Shown: positions 53,532 through 62,659 of the stretch, in pieces | How positions within the stretch are numbered: position 1 is the first letter of the stretch | Layout: the number at the start of each line of letters is the position of its first letter | Assembly: GCA_900473915.1 (NCBI GenBank) | Contig: UCNG01000005.1 | Location: 1-64,000, forward strand | DNA from: Hyphomicrobiales bacterium | GTDB lineage: Bacteria > Pseudomonadota > Alphaproteobacteria > Rhizobiales > Rhizobiaceae | DNA length: 64,000 bases | Direction of reading: 5' to 3' | Program-made: the position numbers and the translations under genes | The notes under the pieces: model-generated | What the model was told of the DNA's origin: nothing | The model's input: the letters and a program-made list of their open reading frames with translations, nothing else | Databases searched by the model: none

Positions 53532-54368
53532 ATGGGCAACGACAAGAACACTCGCACCTATTATGCACCGACGGGCGGACTGCCGCCGCAGACCCAGCTT
53601 CTCACCGATCGCGCCATGTTCACCGAAGCCTATGCGATCATCCCCAAGGGTACGTTCAGCGACATCGTGACCAGTTTCCTGCCCTTCTGGGACAACACAC
53701 GGGCCTGGGTGATCGCGCGTCCCCTCTCCGGCTTTGCCGAGACCTTCTCGCAATACATCATGGAAGTGCAGCCGGGCGGCGGCAGCGACCGCGCCGAACT
53801 GGATGAAGGCGCGGAAGGCGTGCTGTTCGTGGTGGAAGGCGGGGTTTCGGTAACGGTTGCAGGCAAGACCCACACGCTGTCCGAGGGCGGCTATGCCTAT
53901 CTGCCGCCGAAGAGCGGCTGGACGTTGCGCAACAACGGCGCGGCGACGGCCCGTTTCCACTGGGTGCGCAAGGCGTATGAATATGTCGACGGCCTCGACG
54001 TTCCAGAGCCGCTCTTCCTCAACGAAAAGGACATCGCCCCCAATCCCATGCCGGACACCAATGGCGCATGGGCGACGACGCGCTTTGTCGACCCGAACGA
54101 TCTGCGCCATGACATGCATGTAACCATCGTCACGCTTGAGCCGGGCGGCGTCATTCCTTTTGCCGAAACCCATGTGATGGAACACGGGCTTTACGTGCTG
54201 GAAGGCAAGGCGGTCTATCGGCTCAATCAGGACTGGGTGGAAGTGGAAGCCGGCGACTTCATGTGGCTGCGCGCCTTCTGCCCGCAGGCCTGTTACGCAG
54301 GCGGTCCGGGCAAGTTCCGCTACCTGCTCTATAAGGACGTCAACCGGCATATGAAGCTCTCGCGATAG
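53532..54368 (+). CDS. (S)-Ureidoglycine aminohydrolase
   Basis: A 278-residue bicupin: two cupin domains (about 55-125 and 195-265) as in UGlyAH/AllE (YlbA). Manganese-site motifs are in the second cupin: HDMHVTIVTLEPGGVIPFAETHVMEHG and the aromatic CPQACYAGGPGKFRY. It removes ammonia from (S)-ureidoglycine to give ureidoglycolate. The enzyme that makes ureidoglycine from allantoate (AllC-type) is not in the window. Last gene of the puuE unit; a repeat and a terminator follow. Confidence 0.88.
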   Translation: MGNDKNTRTYYAPTGGLPPQTQLLTDRAMFTEAYAIIPKGTFSDIVTSFLPFWDNTRAWVIARPLSGFAETFSQYIMEVQPGGGSDRAELDEGAEGVLFVVEGGVSVTVAGKTHTLSEGGYAYLPPKSGWTLRNNGAATARFHWVRKAYEYVDGLDVPEPLFLNEKDIAPNPMPDTNGAWATTRFVDPNDLRHDMHVTIVTLEPGGVIPFAETHVMEHGLYVLEGKAVYRLNQDWVEVEAGDFMWLRAFCPQACYAGGPGKFRYLLYKDVNRHMKLSR

Positions 54369-54469
54369 AGCGGTTCCTATTTTAACGGAATCGTCAGAAC
54401 CGCTCTATCTATTTTTTTCTCCGCATTTCCGAACGCAAACCGTTTCACACTTTTGCTGGAAATGCTCTA
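54367..54469. repeat. Composite palindromic repeat, full copy (A then B)
   Basis: TAGAGCGGTTCC...GAACCGCTCTA (module A), linker TCTATTTTTTTCT, and module B GCATTTCCGAACGCAAACCGTTTCACACTTTTGCTGGAAATGC. Opposite orientation to the copy at 12945. It begins in the last codon of the ureidoglycine aminohydrolase gene. Confidence 0.85.
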
Positions 54470-54514
54470 GGACGTGCCAGTCAGTCCATTGTATCTCCAA
54501 CGCAGCCACACAGT

Positions 54515-54543
54515 GGAAAGGCCGGATCAGTCCGGCCTTTTCC
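54515..54543 (+). terminator. Terminator of the puuE/aminohydrolase unit
   Basis: AAAGGCCGGA-TCAG-TCCGGCCTTT hairpin followed by TCC, a strong intrinsic terminator on either strand. It lies downstream of the repeat at 54367. Confidence 0.8.
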
Positions 54544-54569
54544 ATTTCTCGCGCTCCAATGCGCCGGAA

Positions 54570-54668
54570 ACAAAAACGGCGAGCCGAAGCTCGCCGTACC
54601 ATTCATCCGACTGGAGATCAGAATTGTAAACAGCGCAGTCCTTCTACGCTATCGAATGGTTCATCAAA
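54570..54668 (-). ncRNA. Candidate small RNA with own promoter and terminator
   Basis: On the minus strand a promoter TTGTAA (54696-54701), 18 bases, TATACT (54672-54677) would start a transcript near 54665. The transcript folds with ACCATTC (54654-54660 on RNA) paired to GAATGGT (54598-54604) and ends at a hairpin ACGGCGAGC-TTCG-GCTCGCCGT (54576-54597) followed by TTTTTGTTT. Length about 96 bases. A 17-codon frame inside (MFDEPFDSVEG...) is probably incidental. The 617-base gap between the aminohydrolase and the porin contains only this, repeats and the terminator. Confidence 0.45.
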
Positions 54669-54846
54669 CATAGTATAAGAACATAAAAATGCAAATTACA
54701 ATTTTTCCATACTGAAAATGGCCTGATCGTTATTTCATTTCGTTTTTCAATAATATTCTATTCAACTCGATATTTTATCGAGGCAATAAATTTTTAAAGT
54801 ATTCCATGCGGTCACATCGGAGCGAGCGGATAAATTTATTGCTTGG

Positions 54847-54948
54847 GGCGGTTCCTGTTTTAACGGAATCGTGGGACCGCACACCTAGTGGATTTCTCCG
54901 CATTTGCGAACGCAAACCGTTTCACACTTTTGGCTCGGAAATGCTCAG
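54847..54948. repeat. Composite palindromic repeat (A then B)
   Basis: GGCGGTTCCTGTTTTAACGGAATCGTGGGACCGC, linker and GCATTTGCGAACGCAAACCGTTTCACACTTTTGGCTCGGAAATGCTC. It lies just beyond the 3' end of the porin gene; its arms are slightly diverged (GCATTTGCG for GCATTTCCG). Confidence 0.8.
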
Positions 54949-54985
54949 GCAAAATGGGAGGCCACTCCGGCCTCCCATATCAGCA

Positions 54986-56125
54986 TCAGAAGGAGCGCTG
55001 GAAGCGGACCATGCCCTGAACGGCATCCTTGCCGTTGAGGTAGGACTTGCTGTCCTGCCACTTGGTATAGGAAACTTCCGGCGTAACCGTGAAGCCCGGA
55101 ACCATTTCATAGGCTACATTGGCAGTGGCGGCGAAAGTGCTGGTGCCATCATAGGCGACCTGCGCATTGATGACGGCCTTATCGGTCGCCTTGAATGCTG
55201 CACCACCCCAGACAGCCCAATCGCCGCCCCAGGTGCCGTAGAAGCTGCTGATCGCGCGAACCGAGCCAAGCACGTTGCCGCTGCTGTCGGTCTGCGTGAT
55301 GTATTCGTCCTTGTTGGACTTGTAGCCGCCCATTGCCCAGACCGAGAAACGATCCGTAATGTTCACGTCGGCGCGAACCTTGCCTGCCCACTCTTCGTTG
55401 CGGGCATCATAGGCGGCGACGCCTGCGATCTTGCCCCAACCGCCTTCGTACTTCAGGCCACCGACAACATGCGGCGTGTAATCCTTGATGACGCCGTTGA
55501 AGCCGTATTTATTGTCCGTATCTTCATTGTTGCCCTGTTCGAGCGACAGGATGGCGGAGAAGCCGTTGCCGCCGGTGAACGTATAGCTGATCAGATTGGT
55601 GCGATAACCGCCAGCGAGGATCACGTCATCGTTCATGACGTTGCCGAGATAACCCGGAAAGGTAACGAAAGCTGATTCATCGAGACCGAGACGCAGGCCG
55701 CCAAGCTGGATATAGGCAAAGCGCAGAGAACCGGTCGAACCATCAACACCATCGGCCCAATCATATCGGGTTTCGGCATAGGTCTTCAGGGTGCCGAGCT
55801 CGGTTTCCGAAGCCGTGGAGAGACGCAGCGTAAAGCGGGCCTTGTTCTCCCAGGTATCGCGGCCCGTATCGGCCTTACCCTTATCATCGACAAAGCCGCG
55901 ACCGTAGACATTATCGCCGCCCTTCAAGTCGTAGCGGACATAGCCGGATATGCGCAGGCAGGTTTCTGTGCCCGGAATGTAGAAATATCCCGCGCCATAG
56001 GCATCGCAAACGCGAACATATTCAACGGATTCAGGCTCCGGCGCTACAATAGCATCCGCAGCATATGCCCCCGTGGTAGCAACCAGCGCTGCGGTCGAGC
56101 CGAACAACAAGCTCTTGATTTTCAT
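54986..56125 (-). CDS. Omp2-type alphaproteobacterial porin
   Basis: A 379-residue outer membrane porin (Porin_2, PF02530). Signal peptide 1-22 ending AYA; early block [35 protein letters not shown] with the two Cys found in Omp2a/Omp2b; alternating hydrophobic strands throughout; last residue Phe (RFQRSF). A 16-stranded trimeric general pore is expected. A long A/T-rich leader precedes the ATG, common for abundant porins. Which Omp2 paralogue it is cannot be said. Confidence 0.92.
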   Translation of the reverse strand: MKIKSLLFGSTAALVATTGAYAADAIVAPEPESVEYVRVCDAYGAGYFYIPGTETCLRISGYVRYDLKGGDNVYGRGFVDDKGKADTGRDTWENKARFTLRLSTASETELGTLKTYAETRYDWADGVDGSTGSLRFAYIQLGGLRLGLDESAFVTFPGYLGNVMNDDVILAGGYRTNLISYTFTGGNGFSAILSLEQGNNEDTDNKYGFNGVIKDYTPHVVGGLKYEGGWGKIAGVAAYDARNEEWAGKVRADVNITDRFSVWAMGGYKSNKDEYITQTDSSGNVLGSVRAISSFYGTWGGDWAVWGGAAFKATDKAVINAQVAYDGTSTFAATANVAYEMVPGFTVTPEVSYTKWQDSKSYLNGKDAVQGMVRFQRSF

Positions 56126-56361
56126 TTCACTGTCTCCAGAATTTTTCAGACGAGACGTGATAGAATGAATTATTCAAAATCATCAATTCCAATTTTAGAA
56201 TAAATAGTCCTTTATGAAAGCATATGTGTCTATTCTGATACTAATTATGGATTACTTTACTTAGTAACAATAAACTATTTATAATATTTTTCCCAATTAA
56301 TATTTGTAATATATTCACGCTAGCAACTTTTATGTAATTTATTATGCTGTTGCATGACGGA
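56126..56361 (-). promoter_or_regulatory. A/T-rich leader and promoter region of the porin gene
   Basis: The roughly 240 bases upstream of the porin ATG are strongly A/T-rich, in contrast to the G/C-rich genes around. CTGGAGACAG serves as ribosome site. No single promoter is clear. Together with the terminator and repeat remnant that follow, it fills the 338-base gap to dctP. Confidence 0.4.
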
Positions 56362-56392
56362 AAACAAAAAAACGGGACCCGAAGGCCCCGTC
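56362..56392 (-). terminator. Terminator downstream of the TRAP operon
   Basis: ACGGGACC-CGAA-GGCCCCGT hairpin with one mismatch, flanked by AAAAAAA so that the minus-strand transcript ends in TTTTTTTG. Right of it, 56418-56455 (GAGCGCG...GATCCGATTGAACCAGATCAGCGC) is a lone module A of the dispersed repeat. Confidence 0.8.
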
Positions 56393-56463
56393 TAAAAGCG
56401 TTTCTCATCCCGAGCGCGTTTTCGATCCGATTGAACCAGATCAGCGCCCTATCCCGCGGGTGA

Positions 56464-57582
56464 CTACTTGCCTGCCGCCTGCTGGGCATAGACATAGCTG
56501 TCATAGGTATATTCAGCGACGCGGAACCATTCGAAGCCCTCGTCACGGAACTTTTTCCACGACGGATAGATCTTCGCCCATGCGGGATTTTTCTCGTTGT
56601 ATTCCGCGTAAAGTTCGAAAGCGACCTTATAGGCGGCGTCAAGCACGTCGCGCGGGAGCGGCTGGAGCTTCACGCCCTTGGACACCAGCGAACGGATGGC
56701 GGCGGTGTTCTTCACATCGTAAAGCGCAATCATGTTCTGGGTCGCGGCTTCGGCGGCTGTATTCAGTGCAACCTTGTAGGCTTCCGGCAGGCTTTCATAT
56801 TGCTGCTTGTTGATGAAGAAATGCACCGAGGCGCCGCCTTCCCAGAAGGCCGGGTAATAGTAATACGGCGCGATCTGATAGAAGCCGAGCTTTTCATCGT
56901 CGTAAGGGCCGACCCATTCAGCCGCATCGATCGTGCCACGCTCCAGCGACGGATAGATGTCGCCGCCCGGAAGCTGCTGCGGGACGACGCCAAGACGCGA
57001 CATGACTTCGCCAGCCACACCCGCGATACGCATCTTCAAGCCCTTGAGGTCCGCGAGGCTCTTGATTTCCTTGCGATACCAGCCGCCCATCTGTGCAGCG
57101 GTGTTGCCGCCGACGATGCCGACGATGCCATAGTCCGACAGGAACTGGTTATAGAGTTCGTTGCCGCCGCCATGATAAAGCCAGGCATTCTGCAGGCGCG
57201 TGTTCATGCCGAAGGGAATAGCAGTACCGATCGCGAAAGCCGGGTTCTTGCCGGTGAAATAATAGCCGCATGTATGGGCCATTTCGACCGTATTGGCCTG
57301 AACCGCATCGATGGCCTGAGGGCCCGGCACGATTTCACCAGCCTGAAACACCTGAATCTGGAACTTGCCGTCGGTCATTTTCGACACGGCATTCGCCATG
57401 AAAACCGCGCCGCCATAGATGGTATCCAGATTGTTCGGGAAACCCGAAGTCAGACGCCAGCGCAATGTCGGCAATTCCTGCGCGATCGCAGGGGTTGCGA
57501 GCGCCGCTCCGCTTGTCGCGGCAGCGGCGCCGATTGCGGCACCTTTTGTCAGAAATGTGCGGCGGTTCAAATCCTGTTTCAT
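56464..57582 (-). CDS. TRAP transporter substrate-binding protein (TakP-like)
   Basis: A 372-residue periplasmic binding protein of the DctP family with a Tat-type signal (NRRTFLTKGAAIG). Conserved blocks: GGWYRKEIKSLADLKGLKMRI, the Arg that holds the substrate carboxylate, IDAAEWVGPYDDEKLGF and YYYYPAFWEGG. These match TakP from Rhodobacter, which binds 2-oxo acids, so an oxo-carboxylate is the likely substrate. Sits first in the operon, order dctQ-dctM-dctP reading from the promoter. Confidence 0.87.
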   Translation of the reverse strand: MKQDLNRRTFLTKGAAIGAAAATSGAALATPAIAQELPTLRWRLTSGFPNNLDTIYGGAVFMANAVSKMTDGKFQIQVFQAGEIVPGPQAIDAVQANTVEMAHTCGYYFTGKNPAFAIGTAIPFGMNTRLQNAWLYHGGGNELYNQFLSDYGIVGIVGGNTAAQMGGWYRKEIKSLADLKGLKMRIAGVAGEVMSRLGVVPQQLPGGDIYPSLERGTIDAAEWVGPYDDEKLGFYQIAPYYYYPAFWEGGASVHFFINKQQYESLPEAYKVALNTAAEAATQNMIALYDVKNTAAIRSLVSKGVKLQPLPRDVLDAAYKVAFELYAEYNEKNPAWAKIYPSWKKFRDEGFEWFRVAEYTYDSYVYAQQAAGK

Positions 57583-57641
57583 GTCTCTCCTCCTGAGATT
57601 GTTCCGGTTATTTTACGGCCTGCGGAATGCTCGTTTTCCCC

Positions 57642-59222
57642 TCATTGCGCAGGTTTTTGCTGCTGATCCTTGTCCTGCCCGAAGCTCGGCTGCGGCGAGC
57701 CGAACGACGGTGCCGGCAAAGGCTCATTCGATGGCGCTGGCGCCCCAAAAGGTGCGGGAGCTGCGCCGAAAGGATTGCCGCCGCCAGAATCCGGCCCCAA
57801 TTCCGGCATTGGCACATTGATCTGGATGGACGCCGGATCGGCCTGCGGATGACCGCTCTTGTAATGGGTCACAATGCCCGGGAAGGTGATGATGATGCCG
57901 ACCATGACCAGCTGGATTATCAGGAACGGGATCGATCCCATGTAGATCTGCCCGGACGTCACCGGCTGGATGGTAGCACCCGTCACCTTGTCCTTGTAAG
58001 GCCGGGATGGCGCGACCGAACGCAGATAGAAGAGCGAGAAGCCGAAGGGCGGATGCATGAACGATGTCTGCATGTTGACCGCCAGCATGACGCCGAACCA
58101 GACCAGATCGATGCCAAGACTGTCAGCCACCGGCGCCAGAAGCGGGATAATGATGAAGGCCAGTTCGAAATAATCGAGGAAGAAGGCCAGGAAGAACACC
58201 AGAATATTGGCGACGATCAGGAAGCCGACTTCGCCGCCGGGGATCGACGTCATCAGATGCTCGACCCAGACGTGGCCGTTGACGCCATAAAAGGTGAGCG
58301 AAAACACGCGCGCGCCGAGCAGAATGAAGATGACGAAGGATGACAGCTTTGCCGTGGCATAAAGCGCCGAAGTCAGCATCGTCATATTGAGACGGCGGTT
58401 GATGATGGCAAGAAGCAGGGCGCCGACCGCGCCCATGGCACCGCCCTCCGTCGGCGTCGCGACGCCGATGAAAATCGTTCCAAGCACGAGGAAGATCAGG
58501 ACTAGCGGCGGCACGAGCGAGATCACCACGCGCTGCAGCAGCTTCCAGCCCTTCAGCGTGCGGGCTTGCGGCGGCAAGGCTGGCACTGAATCAGGCCGCA
58601 TGATCGCCATGCCGATGATGAAGGCGCAATAAAAGCCGACCAGCAGGAGGCCGGGGACAAGCGCCCCCTTGTACATATCGCCGACCGAACGGCCCAGCTG
58701 ATCGGCGAGCACGATCAGAACGAGGCTTGGAGGGATGATCTGCGCCAGCGTGCCGGAGGCGGCAATCGTGCCGCTCGCCACTTTGCGATCATAGCCGTAG
58801 CGCAGCATGATCGGGAGCGAAATCAGCCCCATGGAAATGACCGAAGCGGCAACCACGCCTGTCGTCGCGGCAAGAAGCGCGCCGACAACGATAACTGCAA
58901 AGGCGAGACCGCCACGCACGGGACCGAAAAGCTGCCCGATCGTATCGAGCAGTTCTTCCGCCATGCCGCTTCGCTCCAGTATCAGCCCCATGAAGGTGAA
59001 GAACGGAATGGCAAGCAAGGTCTCATTCGACATCTGGCCGAAGATGCGGTCCGGTATAGCACCGAACAGGTTGACCGGCAGAAGCCCCAATTCGATGCCG
59101 ATGAAGCCGAAGCCAAAACCGACAAAGGCCAGCGCAAATGCCACTGGGTAGCCGAGCAACAGCACGACCACCAGCGACAGAAACATGAGGGGAGCCAGGT
59201 TTTCCGCGATAAAAGCAATCAT
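57642..59222 (-). CDS. TRAP transporter large permease (DctM), with proline-rich tail
   Basis: A 526-residue membrane protein with the 12-helix core of TRAP large subunits (VVLLLGYPVAFALAFVG, IPFFTFMGLILERSGMAEELL, ATTGVVAASVISMG). The C-terminus has a cytoplasmic or periplasmic tail of about 60 residues rich in Pro, Ser, Gly, Phe and Gln (NPFGAAPAPFGAP, PSFGQDKDQQQ), which is unusual for DctM, normally near 430 residues. Provides the sodium-driven translocation path. Confidence 0.88.
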   Translation of the reverse strand: MIAFIAENLAPLMFLSLVVVLLLGYPVAFALAFVGFGFGFIGIELGLLPVNLFGAIPDRIFGQMSNETLLAIPFFTFMGLILERSGMAEELLDTIGQLFGPVRGGLAFAVIVVGALLAATTGVVAASVISMGLISLPIMLRYGYDRKVASGTIAASGTLAQIIPPSLVLIVLADQLGRSVGDMYKGALVPGLLLVGFYCAFIIGMAIMRPDSVPALPPQARTLKGWKLLQRVVISLVPPLVLIFLVLGTIFIGVATPTEGGAMGAVGALLLAIINRRLNMTMLTSALYATAKLSSFVIFILLGARVFSLTFYGVNGHVWVEHLMTSIPGGEVGFLIVANILVFFLAFFLDYFELAFIIIPLLAPVADSLGIDLVWFGVMLAVNMQTSFMHPPFGFSLFYLRSVAPSRPYKDKVTGATIQPVTSGQIYMGSIPFLIIQLVMVGIIITFPGIVTHYKSGHPQADPASIQINVPMPELGPDSGGGNPFGAAPAPFGAPAPSNEPLPAPSFGSPQPSFGQDKDQQQKPAQ

Positions 59223-59233
59223 ATCATCCCCCC

Positions 59234-59782
59234 TCAGAGCGCCTTGGCTTCCGCATCTTCAAGAGCGACCGTGTCCGGTATGCGGCCTTGAAGGATGGCG
59301 ATGCGCTTGATGAGTTCGGAAACGCCTTGCAACGCCAGCAGCCCGAAGCCGATGGGGATGAGCACCCAGACCGGCCAGAGCACCAGTCCGCCCGTATTGT
59401 TGGAGGTTTCACCGCTGGCGATCTTGGCTTCCACGATGGGCCAGGAGAGATAGATCGTGATGAGGCAGAAAGGCAGGAGGAAAAAGATCGTGCCGAAAAT
59501 CTCGACCAGAAGCTGGGTCCGTCGCGAATAGCGGCTGTAGAGAAGATCGACCTTCACATGCTCGCTATGCAGAAGCGTGTAACCGGCCGCGATGAGAAAG
59601 ACCGCCGAGAACAGATACCATTGCGCTTCCAGCCACGCATTTGAGCTGACGTTGAACAGCTTGCGCGAAACCGCATTGACGGCGCTGATAAGCACGGCCA
59701 CCAGTATCAGCCACGATATGGATTTCCCGATGAAATTATTGGCCGCGTCAATAGCGCGCGACAACGCCAGCAGAACTGACAT
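59234..59782 (-). CDS. TRAP transporter small permease (DctQ)
   Basis: A 182-residue four-helix membrane subunit of the TRAP system. Helices lie at about 20-45, 53-70, 92-115 and 135-155, with the conserved EAQWYLFSAVFLI and HSEHVKVDLLYSRYSRRTQ. The start MSVLLALSR at 59782 has GGGAGGAG upstream. First gene of the operon; the gap to the kinase/regulator genes contains no obvious terminator. Confidence 0.85.
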   Translation of the reverse strand: MSVLLALSRAIDAANNFIGKSISWLILVAVLISAVNAVSRKLFNVSSNAWLEAQWYLFSAVFLIAAGYTLLHSEHVKVDLLYSRYSRRTQLLVEIFGTIFFLLPFCLITIYLSWPIVEAKIASGETSNNTGGLVLWPVWVLIPIGFGLLALQGVSELIKRIAILQGRIPDTVALEDAEAKAL

Positions 59783-59932
59783 CGCTCCTCCCCTCCTGTT
59801 CCGCCTCCTCAAGCGGTTTTGGAGCGAATGATAAGACCGGCGATTCCGCGCCGCAAGCAGACGAAAGTTCCAAGAAACAAACCGCTACCCATTAGTGGGT
59901 AAGCCGATATCGCGAAGCGGGCTGAATATCCT

Positions 59933-60574
59933 TTACTGCGAAGACAGGCGCAGCCGATTTTCGATGGCATAGCGCGTCAGCCCGGCTGTGCTGGCAATTC
60001 CGAGCTTCTTCTTGATGTTCTTGCGGTGGGTTTCAACAGTTGCTTCGGAGATACCGAGCCGCGTTGCAATCTCACGATTGCTGCCGCCTTCGGCCACCAG
60101 CACCAGCACGTCGTTTTCGCGAACGGACAGACCTTCCGATTTTCTGTCGCCGCTGTCGAGCAGCGCTTCCGAAACACCGGAGGAGAAATAGGTGCCACCC
60201 GACGCAACCGCATGGATGGCGGCAACAATTTCAGTCGTGGATACGTCCTTCAGCACATAGCCGGACGCGCCGCGCATGATGGAGGTCGAGATATATTCGC
60301 GGCTATCATGCATGGAAAGCATGAGAATGCGAATTCCCGGCAACTGCTTCTTGAACAGTTCGATAGCGTCGATACCGTTGAGAAGCGGCATATTGATATC
60401 CATCAGAACCACATCGGGATTGACGGAAAGCGCCAGTTCCAGAGCGCTCCGCGCATTGGAAGCCGCCCCGGCTATTTCGATATCGTCATAGGTTTCGAGT
60501 ACGGCCCGCAGCCCATCCAGCACCAGCGGATGATTATCCACGAGCAATACGCGAATCTTGCATTCATTCGTCAT
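59933..60574 (-). CDS. NarL/FixJ family response regulator
   Basis: A 213-residue regulator: receiver with acceptor Asp59 in VVLMDINMPLLNG, and a LuxR-type HTH (about 148-205) with LSVRENDVLVLVAEGGSNREIATRLGISEATVETHRKNIKKKL. It overlaps the kinase gene by four bases and lies upstream of the TRAP operon, 150 bases before dctQ. Likely regulates uptake in response to the transporter's substrate. Confidence 0.9.
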   Translation of the reverse strand: MTNECKIRVLLVDNHPLVLDGLRAVLETYDDIEIAGAASNARSALELALSVNPDVVLMDINMPLLNGIDAIELFKKQLPGIRILMLSMHDSREYISTSIMRGASGYVLKDVSTTEIVAAIHAVASGGTYFSSGVSEALLDSGDRKSEGLSVRENDVLVLVAEGGSNREIATRLGISEATVETHRKNIKKKLGIASTAGLTRYAIENRLRLSSQ

Positions 60575-61950
60575 GCGACTTCCGGTTCCCGCTTTCTTTC
60601 TATTGCCGATTTTGGCAAGCGCGCGGTGAGCTGCGTACCATCTGCGCCGGTTTCAACCAAGAGCACCCCGCCGAAATGTGCCATCCGTTCCTGCATATTG
60701 CGCAAGCCCAATCCCGATAACTGATCTTTCAGGTCGCGCGCGGTGAAGCCATTGCCATTGTCGGCGACGGTCATGGTAACCTTGCCAGTGGAACCCCAGA
60801 GCCGGATTTCGACATGGCTCGCACCGGAATGCCGCTCCACATTGGTAAGCGCTTCCTGCACGACACGATAAAGCGCGGTGCTTGCCTCCGGCTTCAGCGT
60901 CTCGTTCAGCCCATTTGCTTCCAGCCGTGTTTCAATGCCGGTTCGCTCCGAAAAATGCTCGCACAGGGCCTTGAGTGCCACCGTCAGGCCAAGATCGTCC
61001 AGAATGCGCGGACGCAGATCATGCGACAGCCGCCGCACTTCCTTGATTGCGCCATTGAGCGCATCCGATGCCTTCTCGATCGCAAGCGGCGCGCCTCCGC
61101 TGCCCATCCTCACCTGACGGCTTGCAAGATCGATGGCATAGCGAACCCCGACGAGATTTTGGGAAATGCCGTCATGAAGCTCCCGTGCCAGACGCGCTCT
61201 TTCTTCTTCCTGTGTGTCGATGATGCGCTGCGCCAGTTCCTTCAGCTTGGTGTCGGCCATGCGCCGCTCGCGCAGGTTGAGCAGCATGCAGGTGGCGAAA
61301 ACGAGCATCACAGCCGGCACGGCGATCAGGCTGACAATCAGAAACGTCGTGCGGATATTGGCGCGGAAATCGGCGTTTGCGGCGGCAGTCTGCGCGTAGA
61401 CATCGTCAAGATAGACGCCCGTTCCCAGCATCCACTTCCACTTATCCAGGCCAACGGCGAAAGAGAGCTTGTCAGCCATTTCGCCGCTGGACGGCTTTTC
61501 CCATTTATACTGGTGCAGCCCTCCGCCTTCCTTGGCCTTGCCGATCAGATTGGCGATAACGCGATCTCCGTCGGGATCGACGAGGTCCAGCCAGTTGTGG
61601 CCGGGCCGAAAAGTCTGTCGCGGATGAACGACATTGTTGCCGTTATAGTCATAGACAAAGAAATAGCCGTCGCGACCATAATCGAGCGAAGTCAGAACCT
61701 CCCGCACCTTCTCCATGGCAGCGGTATCGTTGGGACCGGCCTCATCGTAAATCTGCTGGATGGAGGAAAGCGCCAGATTGGTGAGATTCAGCAGTTCCGT
61801 TTCCTTCGCCTTGAGCATGTTCTTTTCGAAGGTGGCAATGCTGCTCTGGACGAGATTGGCGGACTGCCAGGTAATAAAGGCCGTGACCGTCAGAATGGCC
61901 ACGATAAGCGGCACGATTGCCAGTGCAACGATCTGATAGCGTAGCGTCAA
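60571..61950 (-). CDS. Cache-domain sensor histidine kinase (HisKA_3)
   Basis: About 459 residues. Two membrane helices enclose a single Cache (sCache_2) sensor with GRDGYFFVYDYNGNNVVHP and GTGVYLDD. The catalytic part has RARLARELHDGISQNLVG (phospho-His) and VADNGNGFTARD, GLGLRNMQERM. A TTG at 61950 is the best start: GGAGG lies seven bases upstream. sCache_2 domains bind small carboxylates in characterised kinases, consistent with a neighbouring TakP-like transporter. Confidence 0.87.
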   Translation of the reverse strand: MTLRYQIVALAIVPLIVAILTVTAFITWQSANLVQSSIATFEKNMLKAKETELLNLTNLALSSIQQIYDEAGPNDTAAMEKVREVLTSLDYGRDGYFFVYDYNGNNVVHPRQTFRPGHNWLDLVDPDGDRVIANLIGKAKEGGGLHQYKWEKPSSGEMADKLSFAVGLDKWKWMLGTGVYLDDVYAQTAAANADFRANIRTTFLIVSLIAVPAVMLVFATCMLLNLRERRMADTKLKELAQRIIDTQEEERARLARELHDGISQNLVGVRYAIDLASRQVRMGSGGAPLAIEKASDALNGAIKEVRRLSHDLRPRILDDLGLTVALKALCEHFSERTGIETRLEANGLNETLKPEASTALYRVVQEALTNVERHSGASHVEIRLWGSTGKVTMTVADNGNGFTARDLKDQLSGLGLRNMQERMAHFGGVLLVETGADGTQLTARLPKSAIERKREPEVA

Positions 61951-62161
61951 GTCCCAACCTCCAGCCTCCAACCCTGGCGGTGACTTTAACGCGCGCGCCT
62001 AAAAGTGCGAAACGTTTTCGAGCGGAGGCAACCAGCCAAGCCCGGCATAAACACGCTCCTGACTTGTTGGGAGTATTCACGTCAAAAGATTCGATATATT
62101 GAAGAATACGTAGGCATATTACTCGGTTTTTTATATTAAAAATTCGAAGGATATTCAAATA

Positions 62162-62635
62162 ATGATACAAGGTGACTCCCAGCACCGGATTATATCAACA
62201 GCTACTCTTGCCAGGATTGCGTGTATTGCAACGGCAGTGACATTGCTTTCCTCCCCGCTTCAGGCAAAAGAACCGAACACCGGCAAGGCTGCAACAGTGA
62301 CACCCATTTTGAAGACCGACCGGACTCTCGGCGGCGGCAAGATTGCCCTGCCGCAAGGCGATGTGGAAGTCATTGTTTCCCAATACGAAATCGCGCCCGG
62401 AGCAAGTTTGCCCGTGCACAAGCATCCTTATCCCAGATATGCCTATGTGTTTTCCGGCACGCTGAGCGTTTTCAATGAAGTGACGGGTAAAACCACCACG
62501 CTCAAGGCCGGAGACTTCGGCATCGAATCCATCGATCAATGGCACAAAGGCACCAATATCGGTTCGGAGCCCGTAAAACTGCTCGTTATCGATCAGGTCG
62601 AGAAGGGCAAGAATAACGTCATATTGAAGCAATAG
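62162..62635 (+). CDS. Periplasmic cupin domain protein
   Basis: A 157-residue protein with a signal peptide (about 1-35, IACIATAVTLLSSPLQAKE) and a single cupin domain: PGASLPVHKHPYPRYAYVFSGTLSV (two His metal ligands), and IESIDQWHKGTNIGSEPVKLLVID. Function unknown. It is divergent from the sensor kinase by 211 bases; could be a target of that system. A cluster of repeats follows. Confidence 0.78.
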   Translation: MIQGDSQHRIISTATLARIACIATAVTLLSSPLQAKEPNTGKAATVTPILKTDRTLGGGKIALPQGDVEVIVSQYEIAPGASLPVHKHPYPRYAYVFSGTLSVFNEVTGKTTTLKAGDFGIESIDQWHKGTNIGSEPVKLLVIDQVEKGKNNVILKQ

Positions 62636-62659
62636 GACGCGATCTGACCGAAGTGAAAC

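Noticed and set aside
54611-54661. 17-codon minus-strand ORF ending in Phe as a porin gene remnant
   Set aside because: Only the last residue resembles a porin end; it is better explained as part of the candidate small RNA.
54806-55675. Plus-strand frame opposite the porin gene
   Set aside because: Antisense to the porin and begins in repeat sequence; no coding features.
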